From: Winogradskyella luteola
GTDB taxonomy: Bacteria; Bacteroidota; Bacteroidia; Flavobacteriales; Flavobacteriaceae
Reading direction: 5' to 3'
Assembly: GCF_019203985.1 (NCBI RefSeq)
Contig: NZ_JAGSPD010000018.1
Location: 1 to 35,828, forward strand
Length of the DNA stretch: 35,828 nucleotides
The notes beneath the pieces were generated by a model. That model ran no database searches, had not been told where the DNA came from, and saw nothing but the letters and a program-made list of their open reading frames with translations. This document shows, one piece after another, positions 14,658 through 23,655 of the stretch. Numbering within the stretch: the stretch's first letter is position 1; every line of letters begins with the position of its first letter. A program made the position numbers and the translations under genes.

Positions 14658-15566
14658 ATGAAAACATACGACATAGTTATTCTCACAGATCAAAAGCATG
14701 CCAATCCAAATACTATAGATGACTATACCAAGAACGTTATTACCGAAGATGCTCTCGTTGCCAATGCGCTTGGTCAATTGGGTTTAAAAGTCGTTCGTTT
14801 GGCGTGGAGTAATCCTAATTTTGATTGGTCTTCCACTAAAGCCGTACTTTTTAGGACCACTTGGGATTATTTTGACAACTTTAGTGCGTTTTCTCATTGG
14901 TTAGACAAAGTAGCCAAAGTGACCACGCTTATAAATTCTGAAGCACTAATCCGTTGGAATATTGACAAGCATTACTTATTGGACTTACAACAAAATGGTA
15001 TTCAAATTGCCGATACGTTGTTTATTAAAAGCGGTACCTCTAAAAGCTTAAAAGATTTGCACAATGATACAGGTTGGACAGAAACCGTCTTAAAACCTTG
15101 CGTATCAGGATCCGCAAGACATACCTACAAACTCAACCCTGATACAATTGCCAAACACGAAACAATTTTTAAAGATTTGATTGCTAAAGAAACTATGATG
15201 CTTCAACCCTTTCAGCATCGTATTGTATCTGATGGAGAAATGTCCATAATGGTATTTAACGGTCAATTTACACATGCCGTTCTCAAAAAGGCCAAGGCAG
15301 GAGACTTTAGAGTTCAAGATGATTTTGGTGGAAGTATACATAATTATACGCCCACTGAAGCAGAAATAGAATTTGCAATAAAAACCGTAAACGCCTGTGC
15401 AGAACTTCCCTTATATGCCAGAGTCGATATTTTTAATGACAATAGCGGTAAGATTGCATTAGCAGAGCTAGAATTGATTGAACCCGAACTCTGGTTTAGA
15501 AAACATCCTAAAGCAGCCGTAATATTGGCAGAAGCCATAAAAGGAAAAATTGAACAACTACAGTAA
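14658..15566 (+). CDS. ATP-grasp family protein (glutathione synthetase-like)
   Basis: A 302-aa soluble enzyme. The start was set at the ATG at 14658 (MKTYDIVILTDQKHANPN), preceded by A-rich sequence; a longer frame begins at 14634. The N-terminal part is a Rossmann-like pre-ATP-grasp domain (ALGQLGLKVVRLAWSNP, then VLFRTTWDY). The central and C-terminal parts show ATP-grasp features: TVLKPCVSGSARHTY (ATP-binding lysine and flexible loop), MLQPFQHRI, and the acidic metal-binding end ARVDIFNDNSGKIALAELELIEPELW. Family members ligate a carboxylate to an amine or thiol through an acyl-phosphate; the substrate is unknown. It converges with the FAD/Fe-S gene with a 9-base overlap. Confidence 0.85.
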   Translation: MKTYDIVILTDQKHANPNTIDDYTKNVITEDALVANALGQLGLKVVRLAWSNPNFDWSSTKAVLFRTTWDYFDNFSAFSHWLDKVAKVTTLINSEALIRWNIDKHYLLDLQQNGIQIADTLFIKSGTSKSLKDLHNDTGWTETVLKPCVSGSARHTYKLNPDTIAKHETIFKDLIAKETMMLQPFQHRIVSDGEMSIMVFNGQFTHAVLKKAKAGDFRVQDDFGGSIHNYTPTEAEIEFAIKTVNACAELPLYARVDIFNDNSGKIALAELELIEPELWFRKHPKAAVILAEAIKGKIEQLQ

Positions 15567-18464
15567 AGCCTCTCTTAACATAGTAATAGGATGCTTAGCG
15601 ATCTCACCTGTACCATCCTTAATTTGATGCCTACAACTCGTACCATTTGCTGAAATAATAGTAGCTTCCGAAGCTTTTCTAACAGCAGGAAATAAGGTCT
15701 GCTCACCAATTTGCATACTTACCTCGTAATGCGCTTTTTCGTAACCAAAACTTCCAGCCATGCCACAACAACCACTTGGAATAATAGATACTTTATAATT
15801 CTTTGGAAGATTCAAAATATCAAAACTCGACTTTTGATTTGCAAGTGCTTTTTGGTGGCAATGCCCATGAAATTTTATGGTCTTTGCCTCATCAGTAAAT
15901 TGTTCAGACTTAATATTGCCCAATTCAATTTCTTTTTGAATAAACTCTTCAATTAAAAACGTATGACTTGCTATAGAATTTGCAGTCACTTTATCATCAG
16001 CTAATTTTAAATATTCGTCTCTAAAAGTTAGTATGGCTGAAGGTTCAATTCCAACTAATACAAAGTCTTCATTTACTATGTGTTTAAAGTATGCTATATT
16101 GGTATTTGCAATGGTTTTTGCTTCATCTAGAAAACCTTTAGACAAAAAACTTCTTCCAGATTCTAAACAACTAATAATATGAACTTTATAACCTAATAAA
16201 TCTAGTAGTACTTTAGTGTCTTTTGCTATGTCAGATTCTAAATAATTTATAAATTCATCTACAAATAAATATACTGTTTTTATAGGGTTTAATACATCTG
16301 GTTTTTTTTTAATAACATCAATAGGCTTAGTGATTTTTGGAAAACTTCTTTTAGAATGAATACCCAAAACAATCTTCATAAAACCAGATACGAATTTGGT
16401 TTGAAATAAAGCATTATAAAAACCAGGAATTTGAGATGCTATTTTGTTATATTTCGTGGAATTGGCAAAAAATCTATTTTTAAACTTAAAGCCATTTGCT
16501 TTTTGGTATTGGTATTGAAACTCCGCCTTTAAACTTGCCACATCAACACTACTAGGACATTCACTGGCACAAGCCTTACAACTCAAACACAAATCGAACA
16601 CGTCCTTTAATTCCTTATAATTGAACTTATTTGCCTTTTCTGAATGGGTTAAATACTCACGTAAAGCATTTGCTCTTGCTCTGGTTGTATCTTTCTCATT
16701 ACGTGTCGCTCTATAACTTGGGCACATGGTGCCGCCAAATTCGGGCAACTTTCTGCAATCACCAGAACCATTGCACTTTTCAGCTTCACGCAAAATACCT
16801 TGTGAAGCAGAAAAATCTAAAACAGTTTCGATTTTAGGCGCAATGCTATCACTTTGATACCTTAGATTTTTGTCCATCGGAAAAGCATCAACAATTTTCC
16901 CAGGATTAAAAATGTTTTGAGGATCAAAAGCCAATTTTATACGCTTTAAAATCTGATAGTTCTCCTCGCCTATAATTAAAGGAATAAACTCAGCACGTAC
17001 TATACCATCTCCATGCTCACCAGACATGGAACCTTGGTATTTCTTTACCAAATGTGCAACATCTGTAGTGATTTTTCGAAATAGCTCAACATCGTCAGAT
17101 TGTTTTAAATCCAGTATCGGCCTTAAATGCAACTCACCTGCACCAGCATGTGCATAATACACAGCTTTTTGGTTGTAGGAATTCATTAAGGTGGTAAACT
17201 CAGATATGTATTGATCCAAATCTTCTAAAACCACAGCTGTGTCTTCAATACAAGCGACAGCTTTTTTATCTCCAACAATATTGCCCAACAGACCCAATCC
17301 TGCTTTACGCAATTCTAAAGCCTTATTAATTTCATTACCTCTTAACATAGGAGCTGCATAGCTTAGATTAAGTTTGCTAACGGACTCTAAAAAAGCATCA
17401 ACTTCAACCTGAAGTGTTTTTTCACTATCTGCTCTTAACTCGCACATTAAAATGGCTACAGGGTTTCCTTCAATAAAACTCCTGTTTTCTTGCTGCATCT
17501 TGTTATGCTTGGTAAGATTCAAAATGGTATCATCCATCATCTCACAAGTGTGCAGATTATGTTGCATCAGAGGTTTTACCGCTTTCATACAGTTTTCAAC
17601 ACTTTTAAAATGTAATGCAACCATAGCACTTTTTAAAGGTGGCAATTCATCTAATTGCAAAGTAATTTCTGTGGTAAAAGCTAAAGTGCCTTCGCTGCCC
17701 GATAGTAATTGGCACATGTTGAAAGCTAAAGATGAAGTCGAAAAAATTTCAGACTTCAACAATTGGTCAATGGCATAGCCCGTATTTCTACGATGTATTT
17801 CTGGTCTTGGAAAATTATCTTTTATCTGTTTTTGAACCGCTTTAGGTTTCAACTCTTCATAAACGGTCTTATAAATTTTACCTTCAAGTGTTTCTAATGC
17901 TAACTTTTTTTCAAACTTCTCTTTCGTCAAACTTGAAAATTCAACTTCAGTTCCATCACTTAAGATGGTCTTCAAACTCAAAACCTTATCTCTAGTAACG
18001 CCATATTGAATCGATGTTGTTCCCGAAGAGTTATTACCGACCATACCACCAATCATGCAACGGTTAGAAGTTGATGTGTTTGGCCCAAAAAACAAGCCAA
18101 ATGGTTTTAAGTAATTATTCAGTTCGTCACGTACCACACCGGGTTGCACGGTTACAGTTTTTTTAGTCTCATCTATATTAAGAATCTTAGTGAAATATTT
18201 TGAGACATCGACCACTATTCCTGTCCCGACAACTTGTCCTGCCAGGGATGTTCCTGCGGTTCTGGGAATTAATGAGGTGTTATTCACTCTGGCAAAATCA
18301 ACTAATAGCTTTATATCGTTGACATCTTTAGGAAGTGCCACAGCAGTAGGAAGCATTCTGTAAACCGAAGCATCTGTGGCATAGAGCTTTAGCATTAAAT
18401 CGTCGAAATAAAACTCACCCTTGAGTTTTGATTTCAGTAATTGTAATGCTGTGATTTGACTCAT
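15558..18464 (-). CDS. FAD-linked oxidase fused to Fe-S/CCG domains (D-lactate dehydrogenase-like)
   Basis: A 968-aa three-part flavoprotein. Residues about 30-270 are a PCMH-type FAD-binding domain (PRTAGTSLAGQ, VGNNSSGTTS). About 275-540 is the FAD-oxidase C domain (YAHAGAGELHLRP, then GEHGDGIVR). After that comes an Fe-S region with CNGSGDCRK and GTMCPSY and then CLSCKACASECP, typical of two 4Fe-4S sites. The C-terminus has CCG-type motifs (HGHCHQKA, SGCCGMAGSFGYE). Such GlcD-GlpC fusions oxidise D-2-hydroxy acids such as D-lactate and pass electrons to the quinone pool; the substrate is inferred from the family. No membrane segment is seen, so it is probably peripheral. It is divergent from the small barrel gene. 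Confidence 0.94.
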   Translation of the reverse strand: MSQITALQLLKSKLKGEFYFDDLMLKLYATDASVYRMLPTAVALPKDVNDIKLLVDFARVNNTSLIPRTAGTSLAGQVVGTGIVVDVSKYFTKILNIDETKKTVTVQPGVVRDELNNYLKPFGLFFGPNTSTSNRCMIGGMVGNNSSGTTSIQYGVTRDKVLSLKTILSDGTEVEFSSLTKEKFEKKLALETLEGKIYKTVYEELKPKAVQKQIKDNFPRPEIHRRNTGYAIDQLLKSEIFSTSSLAFNMCQLLSGSEGTLAFTTEITLQLDELPPLKSAMVALHFKSVENCMKAVKPLMQHNLHTCEMMDDTILNLTKHNKMQQENRSFIEGNPVAILMCELRADSEKTLQVEVDAFLESVSKLNLSYAAPMLRGNEINKALELRKAGLGLLGNIVGDKKAVACIEDTAVVLEDLDQYISEFTTLMNSYNQKAVYYAHAGAGELHLRPILDLKQSDDVELFRKITTDVAHLVKKYQGSMSGEHGDGIVRAEFIPLIIGEENYQILKRIKLAFDPQNIFNPGKIVDAFPMDKNLRYQSDSIAPKIETVLDFSASQGILREAEKCNGSGDCRKLPEFGGTMCPSYRATRNEKDTTRARANALREYLTHSEKANKFNYKELKDVFDLCLSCKACASECPSSVDVASLKAEFQYQYQKANGFKFKNRFFANSTKYNKIASQIPGFYNALFQTKFVSGFMKIVLGIHSKRSFPKITKPIDVIKKKPDVLNPIKTVYLFVDEFINYLESDIAKDTKVLLDLLGYKVHIISCLESGRSFLSKGFLDEAKTIANTNIAYFKHIVNEDFVLVGIEPSAILTFRDEYLKLADDKVTANSIASHTFLIEEFIQKEIELGNIKSEQFTDEAKTIKFHGHCHQKALANQKSSFDILNLPKNYKVSIIPSGCCGMAGSFGYEKAHYEVSMQIGEQTLFPAVRKASEATIISANGTSCRHQIKDGTGEIAKHPITMLREALL

Positions 18465-18526
18465 TTAAGTAAATAAATATGTTTATAAAACTATAAAGAA
18501 ATCTAATATAATTTAGCTTTTGGTGT

Positions 18527-18534
18527 TATTTTTG
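18527..18534 (+). promoter_or_regulatory. -7 box for the small barrel gene (TATTTTTG)
   Basis: TATTTTTG matches TAnnTTTG and lies 35 bases before the ATG at 18570. Confidence 0.5.
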
Positions 18535-18569
18535 TAAAGATTAATGAAATCAATAAAAAGCATATAATT

Positions 18570-19046
18570 ATGAAAAAACTAATTTTAACGACGTTTGCAG
18601 TTTTTGCTGGGTTTACATTTATGAATGCTCAAGAAATAGCTGATAACGCCATTGGTCTTAGACTTGGCGACAGCGATGGTTTTGGTGCTGAAATTTCATA
18701 TCAACGCGCACTTGGAGACAACAACAGACTAGAAGCCGATTTGGGCTGGCGAAGCGGAAATGGTTATGACGGTTTTAAACTAACTGGCCTTTATCAGTGG
18801 GTTTGGCAATTAGACGGTAACTTTAACTGGTATGCTGGTGCTGGTGGAGGTTTTGGTTCTTACAGTTTTGACGACAATGATTTTGATGACGAAACTTTCT
18901 TTTTTGTTGCTGGTGATATTGGGATTGAGTACAATTTTGATATACCTTTATTAATTTCCTTAGATTTTAGACCAGAACTCGGTTTTGGAGATTTTAGAGA
19001 CGACGTAGATTTTGATATTGCGCTTGGGATTAGGTATCAGTTTTAA
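18570..19046 (+). CDS. Small outer-membrane beta-barrel protein
   Basis: A 158-aa exported protein. The signal peptide MKKLILTTFAVFAGFTFMNA ends before QE (about residues 20-21). The rest alternates hydrophobic and polar residues in strands with many Gly and aromatic residues (RLEADLGWRSG, FNWYAGAGGGFGSY, ISLDFRPELGFG) and ends in YQF, a terminal aromatic typical of an outer-membrane beta signal. The size fits an eight-stranded barrel. An acidic loop (DDNDFDDETF) could bind cations. No specific function is indicated. It is followed by a strong terminator and stands alone. Confidence 0.85.
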   Translation: MKKLILTTFAVFAGFTFMNAQEIADNAIGLRLGDSDGFGAEISYQRALGDNNRLEADLGWRSGNGYDGFKLTGLYQWVWQLDGNFNWYAGAGGGFGSYSFDDNDFDDETFFFVAGDIGIEYNFDIPLLISLDFRPELGFGDFRDDVDFDIALGIRYQF

Positions 19047-19073
19047 TCTGTAGAGCACATATAGCATTGTAAG

Positions 19074-19098
19074 CCACCTCCAATGAGGTGGTTTTTTT
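19074..19098 (+). terminator. Rho-independent terminator
   Basis: CCACCTC (19074-19080), loop CAAT, GAGGTGG (19085-19091), then seven T. A strong hairpin closing the barrel gene and lying just before the next forward gene. Confidence 0.92.
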
Positions 19099-19114
19099 AT
19101 TAATTTCACTGCTT

Positions 19115-20836
19115 ATGAAACGACTAGCAATTATTGGATTGGGTCCTAGAGGACTATACGCCTTGGAAAACTTACTCTACAATCTTTCTAAATCGAAAAA
19201 ACCGGTTGAAATATTGGTATTTGAGCCTTCAGACTATCCAGGAGCTGGCACGGTTTGGAACAATAATCAAGCTAAATCTAATTGGATTAATATCACGGAA
19301 CGTGAACTTACAGGAATTGAAGCACGACCAGAGATTAATTATTTTGGTTGTGAAATTAAATCATTTCCGTCATACCACCAATGGTGCAATTTTCATTTGC
19401 CAGCAGATAAACCAGATACATATCCACCACGCCAAAAGCTGGGTAAATATTTGTATGAACGTTACCAATCTATTGCCGATTCGCTAATGCAGCACGAGCG
19501 TTTCTCCCTTATACCAAATACTGTTGATAATGTTAAAGTGGTCGCTAAACAGTTAGAATTTACAACGAAAGACCAAAGCACTTTTATTTGCGACGACATT
19601 CTTCTCACTATAGGGCATCAAAACACAGAACTTTCTGACCAGTTAAAGTCGTGGTTAGCACATACCTCCGAAAGTAACGATAAAAGAGTCTTTACAAATC
19701 CTTATCCTGTAGAGCGATTAAATAGCTTAAAAAACCAGCCTCATCTATCTATAGGCGTAAGAGGTTTTGGTCTTGCTATGATAGATGTAGCACGTTATCT
19801 CGCTATCAATGACTATGGCAACTTTAAAGTAGTTGATCAATCTACATTAAAAACTATGTACTATAAAGTGAAAGACTATCGGTTGAAAATTGTACCATTT
19901 TCTTTGGATGGCTTACCGCTAGCGCCTAAACCAATCAATCAAATTATTGATAGTTGGTATCAACCTAGATCAGAAACACTAAAAACGTTTGAACACTATT
20001 TAAAAGACAAAACACATACTCATAAAACTGAAAGTGGTATTGATTTTTTGATTCAATCTTTTTCTAAAATTGCTGCTGATATATTCTGTAGCCTAGCAGA
20101 TAAAACCATTCGCAACGAAGAATCCCCAAAGGAAATTGAGCACATTATTAAGATATTTCTCAAAGATTCAGAATTTACGCATTTACTGCTACAAGATGAA
20201 ACCATCCCTACCTACAATCTTATTGAAGAGTATATACAAATGGCTCTGGGTAATAAACGAATCAGCTTAGATTATTGTGTTTGGCAGGTTTGGAGACATT
20301 GCCAACCTACTTTATATAAAGCATTTTCTTACACTTTATTAGACGATGAAACCATGAATAAGGTTATAAATTTGGATGAACGCAGTAAACGGTTTTCTTA
20401 CGGCCCACCGATTGAAAGTATGCAGCAAATACTAGCACTGGTTGATGCGGGGATTTTAAATTTAAGTTATACGAACAATCCTGATATTGAACTTACAGCA
20501 AAAGGATTCGAACTGAAAAATAAAAATGGCGAAAAAACTGAAATTTCAGTTATGATAAATAGTGTGCTAGATTCACCTCAGCTCCTAAAAGTGAATTCAA
20601 AAATTGTAAAATCGCTTCTACAAAATGATGCCATTCAGCCTATTCATTCAGAATTGGGAATAGAAACCTATGATGATGCTTATGTGAAACCAGAAAATGA
20701 GGACAGGACAATGCCAATTGCTGTATTGGGCAGATTAGCTAAAGGTAGTATTCTTGGTGTTGATGCCATTTTAGAATGCTTTTCATCTTCAGTAGAACAT
20801 TGGGCCAAATCTTTTGTGGAAAACAGACTCGACTAA
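19115..20836 (+). CDS. FAD/NAD(P)-binding protein (NAD_binding_9-like)
   Basis: A 573-aa flavin-dependent protein. The ATG at 19115 gives the dinucleotide-binding start RLAIIGLGPRGLYALE; the longer frame from 19088 begins inside the terminator T-run and is rejected. The GxGPxG pattern, then VFEPSDYPGAGTVW and NWINITERELTGIE, fit the FAD-NAD(P)-binding (PF13454-type) family. The middle part has a second glycine-rich turn (SIGVRGFGLAMIDVARYL). The substrate is not known; some relatives act in siderophore or secondary metabolism. It converges with the DUF4130 gene with a 4-base overlap. Confidence 0.85.
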   Translation: MKRLAIIGLGPRGLYALENLLYNLSKSKKPVEILVFEPSDYPGAGTVWNNNQAKSNWINITERELTGIEARPEINYFGCEIKSFPSYHQWCNFHLPADKPDTYPPRQKLGKYLYERYQSIADSLMQHERFSLIPNTVDNVKVVAKQLEFTTKDQSTFICDDILLTIGHQNTELSDQLKSWLAHTSESNDKRVFTNPYPVERLNSLKNQPHLSIGVRGFGLAMIDVARYLAINDYGNFKVVDQSTLKTMYYKVKDYRLKIVPFSLDGLPLAPKPINQIIDSWYQPRSETLKTFEHYLKDKTHTHKTESGIDFLIQSFSKIAADIFCSLADKTIRNEESPKEIEHIIKIFLKDSEFTHLLLQDETIPTYNLIEEYIQMALGNKRISLDYCVWQVWRHCQPTLYKAFSYTLLDDETMNKVINLDERSKRFSYGPPIESMQQILALVDAGILNLSYTNNPDIELTAKGFELKNKNGEKTEISVMINSVLDSPQLLKVNSKIVKSLLQNDAIQPIHSELGIETYDDAYVKPENEDRTMPIAVLGRLAKGSILGVDAILECFSSSVEHWAKSFVENRLD

Positions 20837-21606
20837 TCAGGTTGTTTTTCACTGAGGTATTTCCAATAACGTTTCGGAACATGACGAATATGTAATTTCA
20901 TATTCTTACGCGACTTTATATTGGTTGCCTTAAAATAGTCTCGCCATAACTTTTGGAATTCAAACTCTTGATCGGCAAAGTAATCTGAATTGTTTTTTGT
21001 AAAATCGAAATGTGCGGGAAAATCCATATTAATAATATCTACACGCTCTAAATCGTAAAACAGCCCATAATGCCGCTTAATGTCGTAGATTATCCACTTT
21101 TGGTCTGCGTAACGACGTTTAAAGTGCTTCTGAATGAGTGGTAAAACATTAAAGTCAGGTTCTATGCTTGCAAAATAGATGTTATCTTTAGTCAACCTAA
21201 ACCGAACAAAAGCTTCCATTCTATGCTTTTCCCTACCAACCATTTTAGCTATTTGGGCAAGCTTTAAAACCGAAGGATGAGAATAGTCTTTATCAACAGG
21301 ACTGTCTTGAGAAAATGCGTATTGTATGTAGTTCAATAACGTATTTTCAATACCGTGTTGTTCACTTAAAAATGCATAATACAATTGATGCCTTCCGTTT
21401 GGAGATAGCTTAGATTTTAAACCATTCCAAACTCGATTGGCTTTGACCTCATCCGTAAAGATGGTTTCGTTTTCTGAAAACAAACCACTTTGTGAATCAA
21501 ATTCATTTTGAATAGTAACCTGATTTAACTTCATCTCAAAGGCATAGAAAACAGCACTTAAAAACCCATCGAAACTACCGTCGTATATAAGATTTGTTGA
21601 TTGCAT
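20833..21606 (-). CDS. DUF4130 / TIGR03915-type probable DNA metabolism protein
   Basis: A 257-aa protein of the family linked to a radical-SAM partner. Family features are the start TNLIYDGSFDGFLSAVFYAFE, the central LAQIAKMVGREKHRMEAFVRF followed by IYFASIEPDFNVLP, and YADQKWIIYDIKRHYGLFYD. It begins one base after the stop of the radical-SAM gene (TAA then ATG), so they form one operon. The pair is widespread and predicted to act in DNA repair or modification. In many bacteria a uracil-DNA glycosylase-like domain is fused to or sits next to it; here the protein is the short form and no glycosylase gene is adjacent. Confidence 0.9.
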   Translation of the reverse strand: MQSTNLIYDGSFDGFLSAVFYAFEMKLNQVTIQNEFDSQSGLFSENETIFTDEVKANRVWNGLKSKLSPNGRHQLYYAFLSEQHGIENTLLNYIQYAFSQDSPVDKDYSHPSVLKLAQIAKMVGREKHRMEAFVRFRLTKDNIYFASIEPDFNVLPLIQKHFKRRYADQKWIIYDIKRHYGLFYDLERVDIINMDFPAHFDFTKNNSDYFADQEFEFQKLWRDYFKATNIKSRKNMKLHIRHVPKRYWKYLSEKQPD

Positions 21607-22869
21607 TTATCCAAACAGATTCAATTGGTTACTCAAATCAGCTCGATATTTACTTGTTGAATTCTGAAGAATGAAACCTTTGATTTTCTCTGAGGTTAAG
21701 TCACGACGTTCAAATTGGTTACTTTCACAAACAATAAAATATTGCGCCCTGTTAAGGGCAACACCAATCTTTTTAAGATGATCCCAATTAAGTTTCCGAA
21801 ATCGCCTTGCATTTATAATCTTATGTACGGATTTCATGCCCAATCCAGGTACTCTTGCCAACATACGTTTATTGGCCGTATTAACATCTATAGGAAACTC
21901 GTGTAGATTCCGAAGTGCCCATCCGAGTTTCGGATCAATGTCCAAATCTAAATTTTGATGTTGCTCATTGAGAATTTCACTAACATCAAACCCATAAAAA
22001 CGCATCAGCCAATCGGTTTGATACAATCTGTTTTCTCGAAGCATAGGAACCTCAGAACCTATTTGTGGCAATCTGTTATCATAACTAATTGGCACATAAC
22101 CAGAATAATAGACACGCTTTAGATTGTAATTTTTATAAAAATGATTAGAGGTCTGCATAATCTGAAAATCGTTTTCCCCACTTGCACCAATAATCATTTG
22201 TGTACTCTGCCCTGCTGGTGCATATTTCGGTGTACTTCTAATGATCTTTTTTTCGGCTTTGTATTGAATGATTTCATTTTTTATTTTAGCCATAGGCTTA
22301 ATGAAATCTTCATGTTTTTTATCTGGTGCTAAACGCTTCAACCCCGATTTTGTCGGAATTTCGATATTAACACTCAAACGATCCGCATAAAGACCAGCTT
22401 CTCGCATCAACTCGTCCGAAGCTCCCGGAATAGACTTCAAATGAATATAACCATTGAAATTTTCTTCTAAACGCAACTTTTTAGCCACAGCCACCAAACG
22501 TTCCATTGTATAATCAGCATTTTTAAAAATACCTGAACTTAGAAAAAGACCTTCAATATAATTTCTTCGGTAGAAATTAATGGTAAGGTCAACTACCTCC
22601 TGCACTTTAAAAGCCGCTCGCTTTATATCATTGCTCTTACGTGTTACACAATATACACAATCAAAAATACAATAGTTGGTCAGCAATATTTTTAAAAGCG
22701 ATACACACCGACCATCTTCGGTATAGGAATGGCAAATGCCCATACCTGTCGCATCACCCAAACCCTTATTGGCATTACTGCGGTTACTGCCACTACTACT
22801 ACAAGAAACATCATACTTGGCTGCATCGGCCAAAATTTTCAATTTTTCTTGTATACGTTCAAAAGACAT
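21607..22869 (-). CDS. Putative DNA modification/repair radical SAM protein (TIGR03916-type)
   Basis: A 420-aa radical-SAM enzyme. The ATG at 22869 gives the family start (MSFERIQEKLKILADAAKYD, then SCSSSGS); a frame from 22926 adds 19 atypical residues. The 4Fe-4S motif CxxxCxxC is YCIFDCVYC (Cys67, Cys71, Cys74). The radical-SAM barrel follows (FLSSGIFKNADYTMERL, HLKSIPGAS, SVNIEIPTKSG). The C-terminal region has a helix-hairpin-helix segment (ARVPGLGMKSVHKIINARR), which suits DNA binding. It forms an operon with the DUF4130 gene. The reaction is undetermined; the name comes from the family and the gene pair. Confidence 0.92.
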   Translation of the reverse strand: MSFERIQEKLKILADAAKYDVSCSSSGSNRSNANKGLGDATGMGICHSYTEDGRCVSLLKILLTNYCIFDCVYCVTRKSNDIKRAAFKVQEVVDLTINFYRRNYIEGLFLSSGIFKNADYTMERLVAVAKKLRLEENFNGYIHLKSIPGASDELMREAGLYADRLSVNIEIPTKSGLKRLAPDKKHEDFIKPMAKIKNEIIQYKAEKKIIRSTPKYAPAGQSTQMIIGASGENDFQIMQTSNHFYKNYNLKRVYYSGYVPISYDNRLPQIGSEVPMLRENRLYQTDWLMRFYGFDVSEILNEQHQNLDLDIDPKLGWALRNLHEFPIDVNTANKRMLARVPGLGMKSVHKIINARRFRKLNWDHLKKIGVALNRAQYFIVCESNQFERRDLTSEKIKGFILQNSTSKYRADLSNQLNLFG

Positions 22870-23046
22870 ATTTTGGTTATAAATTTGAAGAAATCCTGCT
22901 ACTTCACAGGACGAATTTCTAAACATATAAAGTTAACGTAGAAATTAATGCACCAATAAGAAAATTAAACTTTTTTATAACAAATTTGATGTCGTTCCTC
23001 CCTATCAATGCTTTAATTTTATTATAATGCGGTGATTTTACGTTTC

Positions 23047-23655
23047 ATGAAAAAAAATTGCATCTTATTTATGCTAATAGTTATGCCGATAACCACAAAT
23101 GCACAACACATTATACCAGAATCCATAAAAAAAGAAGTTGATACGTCACTGTCGTATTATCCGCTATTGGATAGTACAACAATTATATTTCGTTTTAAGA
23201 AAAATATAAAGAAATCAACAATGCAGGCCAGACCTACTTTCGGCAGCTTTTTTAGAAGTAGAAAAAACCGTAGCTACGTGATATTGATAAGTGAAAAATT
23301 TAAAATCTCTGATAAAGAATTCTTGACAAGACACATACCATCTGATATTTTAATCGGATGGATTGGCCATGAGCTAGGCCATATTATGGATTATCAAGAC
23401 CGAAGCAAGACCAATCTTATTTGGTTTGGAATTAAGTATCTGTTCTCAGAAAATCACATCGTTAAAGCTGAACGTGCAGCAGACAGTTTTGCCGTTGCAC
23501 AAGGTATGGAAGATTATATTTTAAAAACTAAGGATTTCATTCTCAATCATGCAGATATAACTTCATCGTATAAAGATCGTATAAAAAAATATTATCTGTC
23601 ACCAGAGGAAATTATGGAATTGGTAAAAAAGCGAGAAAACAATTCTGGTGATTAG
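23047..23655 (+). CDS. Secreted small zinc metalloprotease-like protein (HELGH)
   Basis: A 202-aa exported protein. The ATG at 23047 starts a typical signal peptide (KKNCILFMLIVMPITTNAQ), whereas the longer frame from 23032 adds five residues. The zinc motif HExxH is GWIGHELGHIMDYQ (His108, Glu109, His112). A likely third ligand is Glu142 in KAERAADSFAV, giving the gluzincin pattern HExxH..ExxxD. Length is that of a bare catalytic domain with no membrane anchor after cleavage. The family resembles small M48-like or peptidase-like proteins of Bacteroidota; the substrate is unknown. It converges with the GH3-like gene, overlapping by 4 bases. Confidence 0.78.
   Translation: MKKNCILFMLIVMPITTNAQHIIPESIKKEVDTSLSYYPLLDSTTIIFRFKKNIKKSTMQARPTFGSFFRSRKNRSYVILISEKFKISDKEFLTRHIPSDILIGWIGHELGHIMDYQDRSKTNLIWFGIKYLFSENHIVKAERAADSFAVAQGMEDYILKTKDFILNHADITSSYKDRIKKYYLSPEEIMELVKKRENNSGD

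Noticed and set aside
19088..19114. Upstream start of the FAD/NAD(P)-binding protein
   Set aside because: It begins inside the T-run of the terminator at 19074-19098; the ATG at 19115 gives the normal nucleotide-binding start.
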